This document shows, in pieces, positions 11,582 to 22,342 of a stretch of DNA of 64,000 nucleotides (positions within the stretch are counted from its first letter, which is position 1; every line of letters begins with the position of its first letter). Location of the stretch: positions 34,808,553-34,872,552 of the forward strand of contig NC_063256.1 in the NCBI RefSeq assembly GCF_019578655.1, written 5' to 3'. This DNA comes from Ricinus communis. Lineage: Eukaryota > Streptophyta > Magnoliopsida > Malpighiales > Euphorbiaceae. The notes under the pieces were generated by a model. The model saw only the letters and a program-made list of their open reading frames with translations. It had not been told where the DNA came from and ran no database searches. A program made the translations under genes and the position numbers.

Positions 11582-13159
11582 TTTATAAAATTTAAAATCT
11601 TTTTTAATATGTATGCTTGCTTTTTGACACATAAGTTTTTTACTTTAATATGTGTTTTTAATTTTGACACAGGAGATTTAAACTTATGTGTAATTATATA
11701 GTTTTTTCTATTAATTTATTGATTCATAAGTTACATTTCTAATTAAACGCTAATTCTAACACTAAAAAATAGCACATTAATTATATTCTAATATTATATT
11801 TAACTAATAAATAATTTTCCAATCAGGTAATAATACTAATTATTAATTATATTTTAATATTATATTAACTGATAAATTAATTTTATAATTAGATAATAAC
11901 TCTAATCTAAATGTATACTTGATTTTTGACACATAAGATTTTTGTTTTGATATGTGTACTTATTTTTGACACGTCAAGTTTAAGCTTATGTGTAATTTCA
12001 TAATTTTTTCTATTAATTTATCGATTTATAAGTTACATTCCTAATTAAACACTGATTCTAATAGGAATAGCAGTCGGATGGGTATTTCCGAATAACTGAC
12101 CTGACTGAATCCTATTATGATATATTTAGATAGTGATAAACGGGTTTGGAATTTAAATTTACTACTCGTATCGGATTTATGTTCGACCGGGTAGATACCC
12201 TCTATCCGATATCCGATTATGTAGCCAGATACGGGCACAGGGTACCCAAATCCGAACCCGCTACCCATTTATTTCTTCGGGTATCTTATTAGGTATCTTT
12301 GGATACCTTACTCTATTAAATTCATTAAGAATTTTTTTTTTATCATTTTGTTCTCCATATATATTGAACTTTAGACCTTTTATAATAAAAAATCATTCTA
12401 CCATTAATCCATATATATATATATATATATATATATAGGTAAAACTCATAATTTGGCCTTTGAATTATTAAATTTTATTTCAATAAGCCCTTGTACATCT
12501 ATTATACTCTATCAAGCCCTTCTACATCTCTTTAAAGACTTTTGTAATAGCAAGAATGATCGTGTAACGAATGCTAATAGTTTAAAACGAGAATGTATAA
12601 GAATAAGACAAAAATTTTCCATATTCGCTATTTGCTGATTAAGAGAGAGAGAATTAATATATAATAAAATAATGTATAGTTTAAATACTGTTTTACAGTT
12701 TAAATTGTTGATAAATATTTTAACTTAATTTTCTTACCCATTCATTCAAATTGTAAAAGAAGAAGAACACATGGGTAGGTTAATCCCGTGATTCAGCCTC
12801 TTGTTCTTTATAATTTAGTTGTCGTGAAATTACAAAAAGGATCTTAATTTCAATTTATTCAGTGATAATAATGTGGATACTCCAAAACACATTACCTTTC
12901 TTTTTCCTTCCCCTAAAGTAAGAAGAGTTTTTGGAAGGACAATACTGTCCTTTCAGTATTTATTTTATCGTATTCTCGCACGATCCCAAATTTTCCACGC
13001 AATATGTACACAATACATACCATATTAAAAATCAAACATAAAATAAAATTACGTGCATCGCATCAACTTATCCAAAATTCCTAAAAGGCCGTAGGTGGCA
13101 ACCTATAAGTGGGTGAGCGCATAGGATGACACTAAAAACACATGCACCCTATCACTCAA
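10811..13159. other. Repeat-rich intergenic DNA between the divergent ARMC7 and UBA genes
   Basis: No gene seen. It holds long AT runs, (TA)n microsatellites at about 11550-11575 and 12410-12437, a direct repeat pair given separately, and 12060-12310, where GGGTA/TACCC motifs recur on both strands as in widespread plant repeat families. The last about 200 bases before 13160 may hold promoter elements for the right-hand VHA-A derived leader. Confidence 0.5.
11620..12060. repeat. Imperfect direct repeat, period about 310 bp
   Basis: The segments 11620-11760 and 11920-12060 share, in order, TTTTTGACACATAAG, TATGTGTAATT, TTTTTTCTATTAATTTAT and AATTAAAC. They are clearly related though diverged. 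Probably a decayed element or a local duplication. Confidence 0.7.
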
Positions 13160-14612
13160 TATCGACCATTACGAAACTCAAGAAGCTCCCTTAATCAGAA
13201 TCGACTTTGTGTTTTCCCTTTTCTCTCCTTTGATTAAATCATACAATCTCTTCTCTTCTCTTCTTTATCTCTGTATCACCACCATCTTCGAATTCCCTGT
13301 CTTCCAGTTGAAACCCTAGGAAGGGCTTTTAATCAATCTTCTGTGTTTCGTGTTTTCTCTGCCATAACGCCGTCAGTGTACGGTGCTCGATTGACAACAT
13401 TCGAAGATTCTGAGAAGGAGAGCGAGTATGGTTACGTTCGTAAGGTGCTCCTCTTTCCTTTCCTTTCCTTTAATTTCAACTACTTAGATCGATTCTATTT
13501 TCGATGTGTTTCGTTTTTGCTATTCTTTCAACTCCAGTTGGATCTTATTTTTGATGACATCGATTTTCTCTAAACGCTATTTTCATGCTTTAATTTGAGC
13601 AAATGAATCTGCACTTCGATTTTTAATTGGATTGGCTATTGCTGCTGCCGCCCACTCTATTGTTGCTGCCGTTCACTCTATTAAAAATTACTCACTCTAG
13701 GGCCCTTTTTGACGGTGAGTAAACACAATAGAGTGAGTGGTATTGAACATTTTTATTATAGATTTTTTTTTTCTTGCTAAACTAGAAAAATATACTGCAG
13801 AACAGACATACATGGAAGAATTTTCTTCCTTTGAAAACCTTTGTTAAACCAGAAAAATAGGCTAAACTTTTTATTTCATTGGGTTATATATAGACATTGT
13901 TTTAGTGATTCTAAAGTGGTTAGGAAGGGTGGTAAGATAGATAATGGACATTTATTCTTTTGCTTTCAGAATTCGATTTGAAATGGATCAGAAGGATTGC
14001 AGAATTTATTGAAGGCATGCAATAGGTGCTAGTTTGGTTATTAAACAGGTTTGAGAATGCTTTCTTTCGAGCCATTAAGTCCTAGGAAGATGAAAAAGCA
14101 GTTCCATTCCCTAAGAGCATTCTAGTGCCTTGCTTAATGATAGCCTGATAGCAGCTTTTAGACGGTATACTTTTGAATTGAAATTTTTCCTCTAAACTTG
14201 TTTGCATTGTTGATCAAATTGTCTCTATGTAAATTTCAAATGGCTTGTAGTATAAGGTGTTTAATTTATTTTGCAATAGAAAGTTATCTGTCATTAACAT
14301 TTTTATATAGAATAAAATGTGGAATTGTAGATGTGAAGTTGCAAGCATTAGGATACAAGGGGCTCCGAGGACTTAGGCGTAAGGTGCAAGCTTGCACTTG
14401 AGAGATGTGAGGTGGATATTTACTTAATTAATCCATAAAAAAGTTATATTATGTTTTCATTGTGTAAATAATAACAATAGAGTTGAATCATTTTCAAGCA
14501 TTATTACTATGAAGAAGATAAACTGTTATGCTAGTTCAATTCATTTTTCATGAGGAAAAAAGTGCATAAATAATAGTACAACCAACTGTAAGTTGAGTGT
14601 AGTTCAGACCTT
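13160..14612 (+). repeat. Right arm of the 1.44 kb inverted duplication
   Basis: Mirror copy of 8440-9878. In order it contains a pyrimidine-rich leader (about 13185-13366), the VHA-A exon 1 fragment, intron sequence, and one of the about 300 bp repeat units. The match ends sharply near 14612, where a different, more diverged member of the family begins in the opposite orientation. It lies in the sense direction for the downstream UBA gene. Confidence 0.9.
13367..13444 (+). pseudogene. V-ATPase subunit A (VHA-A) exon 1 fragment, start codon lost (right copy)
   Basis: Encodes TPSVYGARLTTFEDSEKESE and then YGYVRK, the start of V-ATPase subunit A, with ACG where the initiator ATG belongs (13367-13369). 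It ends with donor CGTAAG|GTGCTC. No later VHA-A exon follows. It probably serves as an untranslated first exon of the UBA gene. Joined to the acceptor at 18767-18768, the V-ATPase frame would stop at once (GAA TAA). An internal out-of-frame ATG at 13428 would instead run in frame into the UBA protein. The shared ACG in both mirror copies shows the start codon was already lost before the inverted duplication. Confidence 0.85.
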
Positions 14613-14619
14613 TCACATC

Positions 14620-16500
14620 TATAATTCCATATTATATTTTACAGAGCACATTCATGACAGATAACTCTCTATTGCAAAAGTAAATTTACCACTTGTTTAA
14701 CAAACCATTTGAAATTTACACACATAATTTTATTAACGATTCAAACAATTTTGAGCAAAATTTTAATTCAAAATTATACAGTCTAGAAACTCTTATCAGG
14801 CTATTGTTAAGCAAGGCACCAAATTAGGGAATACAACTGCTCTTTTGTCTAGCTAGGACCAGTGGCTTGAAACAAAACGTTCTCAAACCTAATTAACAAC
14901 TAAACTAGCACCTATTACATGCCTCGAACAGAGTTTGAAATCCTTCTGATCCATTTAAGTCCAACTGTGAAAGCAAAAGAGTATAAAATATCTATTTACC
15001 ACTAAGAATCAGTAAAACAAATATCAAAATGGAATCTAAGCACTTGTAAAGTTTAGCATATTCTGGTTTAACGAAGGTGTTTTACAAGGAAATTCTTGCA
15101 AGTATGCCTATTCCCAATGTATTTTTCTAGTTAAGCAAGACACCAAATGCCAGAGTAAAACCAAAATTTGTATACCACTCAAGGTCAACTTTTTGACAGC
15201 AGTACAGTTCAATTTTTTAAAAAAAAAAAAAAATTAACAAAAATCTTATGTTTGAATCCCCTGTGCTATTTTTTAACAGTAACACAAAAAAATTTCATGA
15301 AAGTATCACATTTCTTTGGGGCAATTAAATTAGGGATTTTGAATTCTTGTAGAACTTGGGGGGGTGGGGGGGATGTTATGGTGTCTGATGGATCTTTAAG
15401 CGATTGAACATTCCTGGTTGGTAATTGTGTAAGGGATCATTGTTCATTGTCCATTTCTGCATTAAATGAATGTGTTACTGTCAAGTCGTTTAGGGTTTGA
15501 AATGGTAGTTTTGGGTTATTCTTTGGCTTAACAGGAAATGCTACTAACTTGTAATTCATTTTCCACTCTCTTTTACTTGTTGTTTCATTGTTATCATTCT
15601 CCTTCAAGATTTTGCTCAATGAATTTGACTTTATGTACTTGGTAGTGGCCTTTTATGAACTTCAATGCTCAAGAATTCATCTGATGGCAACGAGATTTTT
15701 TTTTTCAAGTCTTGATGGTTTAGAAATGAAATTGGACAAAATTCATGTTTTGAGGTTATATTTGCAAACTGTATTTCAATTATTTGGATATTGTAAGGAT
15801 TTTTTAATACATGAATTATCCATTGGACAGAATTTTGTAATTTTAAGGATTAGAACTTTTGGAGCTGAGCTGTATTGCTCATTTTCTATTTCTTAAGTAG
15901 TTACTTATGAGCACAGCATCTTCATAAATACAAGATTGAACTGTACTCCTGTCAAAAAGCTGCCCTTGAGTGGTATACAATTTTTGTTCTTACTGTGGCA
16001 TTTGGTGTCTTGCTTAACCAGAAAAATATATTGGGAATAGGCATACTTGCAAGAATTTCCTTGTAGAACACCTTCGTTAAACCAGAATATGCTAAACTTT
16101 ACAAGTGCTTAGATTCCATTTTGATATTTGTTTTACTGATTCTTAGTGGTAAATATATATTTTATACTCTTTTGCTTTCACAGTTGAACTTAAATGGATT
16201 AGAAGGATTTCAAACTCTATTCGAGGCATATAATAGGTGCTAGTTTAGTTGTTAATTAGGTTTGAGAACGTTTTGTTTCGAGCCATTGGTCCTAGCTAGA
16301 CAAAAGTTTGGTGCCTTGCTTAACAATAGCCTGATAAGAGTTTCTAGACTATATAATTTTGAATTAAAATTTTGCTCAAAATTGTTTGAATCGTTAATAA
16401 AATTATGTGTGTAAATTTCAAATGGTTTGTTAAACAAGTGGTAAATTTACTTTTGCAATAGAGAGTTATCTGTCATGAATGTGCTCTGTAGAACATAATA
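14620..16500. repeat. Palindromic repeat: about 590 bp arms around a 720 bp loop
   Basis: 14620-15213 is the reverse complement of about 15935-16500. For example, CAGGCTATTGTTAAGCAAGGC at 14798 pairs with its complement near 16312. The loop holds most of the block shared with 9893-10632. Both arms are also diverged relatives of 13780-14600. The element lies in the presumed 5' UTR intron of the UBA gene, so a transcript could fold into a long hairpin. Confidence 0.8.
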
Positions 16501-17345
16501 TGGAATTATAGATGTGAAAGGTGCAAGAATTGGAATAAAAGTGGTACCCAGCACTTGGGCATAAGGTGCAAGCCTGTGCTTGAGGGATGTATGTTGTGTA
16601 TTTACCTAATCAATCCATAAGACAGTTATATTATGTTTCATTGTGTAGTAATGACAAATAATACTACGAAGAAGCTAAACTGTTGATGCTGCTTTAATTC
16701 ACTTCTCAAGAGAAATAAAGTGCACAAATAAGTAATACAACCACCTGAGGTTGCAGTAGTGAACTCCAAGATGTGTAAGGTTCATGCATTAGGATAAGGG
16801 GTAGCCCCTGGGGCTTAGGGCATAAGGGGCGAGCTTCTGCTTGAAGGATCTGAGGGTATATCTACTTAATTCATCCATATAACATATATATTGTGTGCAT
16901 GTTGTGTAATAATAAAAAATGAGTTTAAGGAGATTTAGTAATTACTTTGAAATGTAATCATTAATACTGCAAAGACAATAAACTTTAAGTCTTGGTTAAA
17001 TTTATTTCACCGGAGAACAAGTGCATGGCTAATTATACAACCATCTAAACTTAGTTCATAACACATTTGAGTTGCAATAGTGAAGTCCAAGTTGTACTCT
17101 TAATCTGCCCTTGCAGACTATTATTTGCAATCATCATTATGTGTAAAAATAAGAAATGAGGAGATTTAGTAACTACTGTAAAATGTAAATCATTAATAGT
17201 GCAAAGACAATAAACTTTTGGCGCTGGTTAAATTTATTTTATGAGAGAAAAAGTGCACAGCTAATAATACAACCATCTATAAGCTTAGTTCATCACACAT
17301 GTGAATTGCAATAATGAAATCCAATTTGTACTCTTAATCTCCCCT
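16490..17345 (+). repeat. Three diverged tandem units of 200-300 bp
   Basis: Units at about 16490-16770, 16775-17110 and 17115-17345 share CATAAGG(T/G)GC.AGC..TGCTTGA in the first two, and CATTAAT..TGCAAAGACAATAAACTTT and AATACAACCA.CT in the last two. They belong to the same family as 8110-8735 and 14340-14610. All lie in the presumed 5' intron of the UBA gene. No coding potential is seen. Confidence 0.6.
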
Positions 17346-18790
17346 AGCAGAAACAGTTATTTAAATCATAATTAGGTGAAGATTATGACGATCATCTTTA
17401 TTAAGAGCATTGTTTGGTTCTTTTCCCCCGTGTTAGAGTTGAATCATCTGATGTATTCATCCTTTTTTTTTATGTCTCTATTCAATCCTTCCGCATCTAT
17501 CATTTCTAAAAATATTTTTCTATGCTTGCTACTTTAAATTGATCATCTTTTAAATTTTCACACAAAGTTGTTTATTTTTATTGCTATGGCTCCTTCTAGA
17601 GGGAACTAGATTGCCTTCAATTCAATTCCTGAATATGATAGCATTAATTTGCTTTGAAATATCAAAGTTGCCACAGAATTCATGCAGCATATTAGTATAA
17701 GTTCTACATTATCTCGTTGTCTAAACACAAGTTGTGCTACTTCAGAATTGTGCTACTTCAGAATTGTGCAAGTCATGAAGCATTTTATCAAACTTAATGT
17801 TTGCCTCTAAAATCGTCTACCTAGTCCATTTACTTTTAGTATCATTATTTGCCATAATTGTTAAATGACTGTAGATGTAGAATGAGGAATATTGTATTGT
17901 AAGCTTGAGCTAGTCTCACTGTTATCTAGGTTCTTAGATCATGTGGGAATAACAGGTTAAATCTGAACTTCGTTTTTGCATGATTGTATCATTAAGTGGA
18001 GCCATTATACTTGTGGGACATATCATCCGTATTGTAGCATGTTAAAAATGGAACTTGATTGCAGATAGTGTCTCATTGGATGTATTTCCCTTGAAACTGT
18101 TCCTACTCCTTACACCTGTATTGACGAACTGAAAGAATAGAGCTTGTTGTAAGTCATTTGGGAAGGATCCCATTCCTTTTTTTTATCACTTTGTTTCCTG
18201 TAGTGAAAAAGAATTTGTTAATTAATGAATGATAGAATAAAGTTATAATTAGCTCTCAGGCTGTTCTTTCGTAGCATCAGTTGTTGGGTGTTTTAAGAAG
18301 CTTGCTCTATGAGGGCGATGTTGGAGAATGTCATCGAGTTATTCTGCCATTTGCTTGATGTGCATGCTTATTGCAAATAACAGAAAGAATAGTACTTGGT
18401 CTACTATGTTAAGATTTTACTTGAACATGAGGCTCTTTTGATAATGGCCTTCTTGAATTCATTTTCTTTTTTATCTTCCATGCAAATTCAACTGAAGTCC
18501 CATTTAAATGAGATGGATAGCTTGTTTAAGTTGTGGCATGTAAGAAATTACCATACTTTAACATTATGCATCTTTTCAGCTTTTAGGGACGAACAGTTTC
18601 TTACCGTTTTTCCTTTAATAGATTCTGTATCTGTTAGGGGTTCATTAGCCTCTATTAAGTAAACCAACTAAGTTTGCACAGATTTACCAGATAGATGATT
18701 GTAAAGATTTGAAATTTATTCTTGGTACATACCATTATATATTATATTAATTATCTTAAGCACTACAGGAATAAATTTGGTTCTAACAAC

Positions 18791-20776
18791 ATGTCTCCAG
18801 CATCAAAAGCTAAGTCCAAGGATAAAAAAGCTGGCAAGGAACCCCAAAAGGCTTCATTGAAGTCTTCAGGAACATCTAATGCAGGTAGTGGAATACCAGC
18901 TAGTGCATACAATCCTCTTTCTGGAACATTTCATGCACTTGAAACAGTTCCAGCATCCTCTACTTCATCTCTGCACAGCAATGGCCGATTCCGGAATATG
19001 GATGAGACAGATGATCACTTCGGCAGCGCACATGGGGCTGGGGTTGAGTATGATTCACTTTCAAATAATGGTAGCTGGTCCGGTGAGTCAGAAGATCACA
19101 AAAAGAAGACATCTAATCTTCCTAATCAACAGGAAACAATACCAGGGGCTGACAATGACAAGAGGGAAAAAATCCGTCAAAAGAATGAGAAGAAGCATCA
19201 ACGTCAAAAGGAGAGGCGAGCCCAGGAATTGCATGAGCGATGTAGTGGCTATCTCATGTCAAGAAAGCTAGAAGCACTTGCTCAACAGCTTGTTGCAATG
19301 GGATTTTCACATGAACGGGCTACTATGGCTTTAATATTAAATGAAGGCAAGGTAGAAGAATCTGTTTCATGGCTATTTGAAGGGGGTGAAGATGCAGATA
19401 AGCTCCAGGGTCAAAACCTTGGTGGGGGTAATTTGAAAATTGACATCTCAGACGAGCTTGCTCTGATAGCTGATATGGAAGTACGATACAAGTGCACTAA
19501 GCAGGAGGTTGAAAGAGCTGTGATTACCTCTGAAGGTGATCTTGAGAAGGCAGCAGAAAGTTTAAGAGAACTGAAGCTTGAACCACCTACTGCTCCCCCA
19601 AAGCCTGAAGAAACTGGTGATCCTCCAACGGCTAGTAAATTTTCAGTTGCACTTAACCAGAGTGTGGCGAGACGACAACAACAACAACAACAACAAAAGT
19701 CCAATCCACCTTCTATGGTACAACAGAGAAGGGATGACAAGGATTTTAATTACACAAAGACAGCTGTTCCAGTTGTAGGATCTTCAGAATCTGGGAGTAA
19801 AAATCTGCAGCCTATGAAGAGAATACAACCGAAGTTGGAGTGGGCAAAACCTCAGCAAACTGCTGTGCCATCTGATAAAAGGTGGCCAAGTGCAGGGTCA
19901 AGTCCTCCTGTTTCTTATTCTTTGGCATCACCTTTGCAAGTCTCGCCTCCACCAGCCAAGATAGAAACGCGTTATGTGGCTGCTGGAAGTGAATATAAGG
20001 ATTCTCACGCCGCAATAGTTAGGGAGCCAGTCATCATGATGCAAAGATCTCAATCTGTAAATGTTAAGCAGGTTCCAGCTACAAGCATAAGCTCTTCTCC
20101 TCCTGGGACAGCTGCCAGTTGGTACCCTACAAATAGTGTTGATATCATGAAGTCCAGTGGCTTGATGCCTCATATTCCCACCACAAGAAGTCTCAGCCCA
20201 AACAATTTGAATTCAAATCAGATGTTCCATCAACTGCATTATCAGCAGCAACAGCAACATCAACATCAACATTTAATTCCAAGCAGTAGCCCGATGGAGT
20301 CTCCTGGAACAAGCAGAGGAAATGGCTTGTGGAGTAGGACAGTTCCGTCACCAACACTTGCAGCTGCTTCTTCTCTTGGACTCTTCTCTGGGTTGGGTGG
20401 TTTAGCTGGTTCATCAGGGGCCACTTCGCCAGTTGACTGGAGCACTGCTGGCTCAATGGCACAGTTAGACTACACCAGCATAGATTGGAGTTTGGATAGA
20501 GGATTGTCTTCTCCTAGCCATAATGGATTGTGGCTGGGATCAGGTTCTTTGAAGAACAACACCCAAATGTATGATTCAAGTACTTCTGCCTTAGGTGCTA
20601 AGCTGACAATGCGAACAGCTGCAAGTGGGAATGGTGTTCGCATTCCAGGATTGCAAGACAATGGAGTGGCAAATGCAGAAACATCTGCTACTGGTTCTCA
20701 TGAATGGACATCTCCATTTGAAGGGAAAGATCTCTTTAGTTTACCCAGACAGTTTGTTTCGTCTCCATCACTGTAG
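18791..20776 (+). CDS. UBA domain-containing protein (At2g26920-like)
   Basis: A single long coding exon of 661 codons from ATG at 18791. A poly-pyrimidine-poor but usable acceptor (CACTACAG|GAATAA) at 18767-18768 shows that a 5' UTR exon lies upstream; the frame further left has no ATG. The protein begins with a Lys/Ser-rich tail (MSPASKAKSKDKK) and has a highly charged basic helix at about 122-150. A UBA three-helix domain follows at about 158-200 (LEALAQQLVAMGFSHERATM..ALILNEGKVEESVSWLF, with the MGF loop), then a second UBA/CUE-like segment at about 215-260. The rest is low-complexity Pro/Ser/Gln-rich sequence with two polyglutamine tracts. Plants have an uncharacterised family with this layout. 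UBA domains usually bind ubiquitin, but the function is not known. A 3' UTR with AATAAA-like signals follows. Confidence 0.85.
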   Translation: MSPASKAKSKDKKAGKEPQKASLKSSGTSNAGSGIPASAYNPLSGTFHALETVPASSTSSLHSNGRFRNMDETDDHFGSAHGAGVEYDSLSNNGSWSGESEDHKKKTSNLPNQQETIPGADNDKREKIRQKNEKKHQRQKERRAQELHERCSGYLMSRKLEALAQQLVAMGFSHERATMALILNEGKVEESVSWLFEGGEDADKLQGQNLGGGNLKIDISDELALIADMEVRYKCTKQEVERAVITSEGDLEKAAESLRELKLEPPTAPPKPEETGDPPTASKFSVALNQSVARRQQQQQQQKSNPPSMVQQRRDDKDFNYTKTAVPVVGSSESGSKNLQPMKRIQPKLEWAKPQQTAVPSDKRWPSAGSSPPVSYSLASPLQVSPPPAKIETRYVAAGSEYKDSHAAIVREPVIMMQRSQSVNVKQVPATSISSSPPGTAASWYPTNSVDIMKSSGLMPHIPTTRSLSPNNLNSNQMFHQLHYQQQQQHQHQHLIPSSSPMESPGTSRGNGLWSRTVPSPTLAAASSLGLFSGLGGLAGSSGATSPVDWSTAGSMAQLDYTSIDWSLDRGLSSPSHNGLWLGSGSLKNNTQMYDSSTSALGAKLTMRTAASGNGVRIPGLQDNGVANAETSATGSHEWTSPFEGKDLFSLPRQFVSSPSL

Positions 20777-22342
20777 GGTCTGGGGGGGAATGATTTCAAT
20801 GAATAAAATGGAAAAAGAAAAAGACCTGAAAAATGTGTTGATGAATTTGATGTTGTGTTGCTTCTTATGATGCCCCCGTGTTCATTGTTGGTGAATATCC
20901 TTGCAGTGAAAAAGAAAAAAAAAAATCATCCAAGTCTTCTTTACCTCTTCTATATTAACGTACAAGCATCATATTCTTGGGTTTGGCCTAATTTTCTTTG
21001 GCTGAAGTAATCGAGAGAAGATGATGGAACAAAGAACAAAGATGAATTGGGAAGGAATGTAATGTAGAATCTAAAAGTACTAATCTCAGATCCCCCTTTC
21101 ATTGTCCTTCGTTCAACTCTGTCAAAAGAATGAAAATAGCACTTAAAATTGATAACAGCAAATACAGGTATGGGGCTGAGGAATTCCTGGCTGTTCCATT
21201 TTAAAAATCAGACCGAATCAAGTTCGGATTCACATTAATAATACAAAATTGTATCTTGCGTTTTAACTGTTTAAGAGTAGGAAAATATAAGTAGTACAAC
21301 TAAGAATCTCATTAAGATTTTGATGCTGGCTCAGGGTGAATGCTGGCAGCATTGCTTAACATATTCAAGTCTGAAGGAAGGAAAGTGACAATGGAAAGTA
21401 GTGTTTTTAGCAACGGACAGGTGAATAGCTGAAAATGATTGCTAATACCTCGGAGGCTGAGGAGCAAAACAAGAAGAATAGCTTAACAAGGCGATGATCT
21501 ATCAAACCAAACCAAGTCTAGACTTATATTAAGGATATCAGATCTCATCATGCATATTAATTATTCAGCTTGCCTCCTAATTAAACCTCAGTTGTAAAAC
21601 AAGGCCTCCCACTGCTTATTTATCTTTGCCCTGGTCTGAAACAACTCAATGGGGGGTTAATTATGGTTTACGTATTAATCTCAAACATTTTATGGCAATT
21701 AATCAGCAGACTTGACTGGTTTGTCCACAATATCTTTCAGAAGAGAACAGCTTATCCATCTAAAAGAAATAAAAACACAAATACATGGATGGCTGATCTT
21801 TAAAATTCAGCAACTTGCCAACTTATTGTAGGTTGAAAAGCCATTTCACTATGGTATTGTACAGTAGCTAGGAATTGAAGTATACAAGCAAGATTCCTTT
21901 ATCCCTAATCAGATAAATAAGCAATTAAGAACAGGGTTCTCCTGAAATGTTACTTTCACATATTTCTTTCTATCCACAGTAGCTTCTTTCATTATAAACT
22001 TGAATAAATTGCAATGACATGGAGAAATTAATGCCTAAAACGCGATACAAAAATCCCCCTCTATTAAATCCTATGGAGCTTCAGAATCTGATAGTTCGCG
22101 AGCTTTCAAAAGGTTAGGTAGCTTGCAACGGGAACGACTGCCAAAATTATTTGCCTATATAACTGCCAGTAGCATACGATTTGACATGAGCATTTGCTCT
22201 TATTTGTTCACAACAACATACTTGAAAAACTATTCCTAAGAACTTACAGCAGAAAACTGGCAGCATGAAATAACAATTATAACATTAATGAGAAACCTAA
22301 TTAAAAGAACAAACTTGACAATCATTATTCTTACTAGAGATG
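20777..22342. other. Convergent intergenic region, UBA gene and ISPE 3' ends
   Basis: Includes the 3' UTRs of both flanking genes (for the UBA gene probably to about 21100). A stretch with AATGAATAAAA lies just after the UBA stop. I see no further gene or element. Confidence 0.5.

Noticed and set aside
12041..12268. Minus-strand frame with Gly/Phe repeats
   Set aside because: It arises from GGGTA-type repeat sequence; no family is recognised and there is no gene context.
15588..15896. 102-codon open frame resembling a membrane protein
   Set aside because: It is a shadow in a repeat block; its mirror copy at 10160-10390 is broken differently, and no family is recognised.
18722..18790. N-terminal extension of the UBA open frame to 18722
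   Set aside because: The frame begins with TTG and the stretch contains a splice acceptor (CACTACAG at 18761-18768). It is intron, and the first in-exon ATG is at 18791.
19411..19740. Cysteine-rich minus-strand frame
   Set aside because: It is the complement of the polyglutamine tract in the UBA gene.
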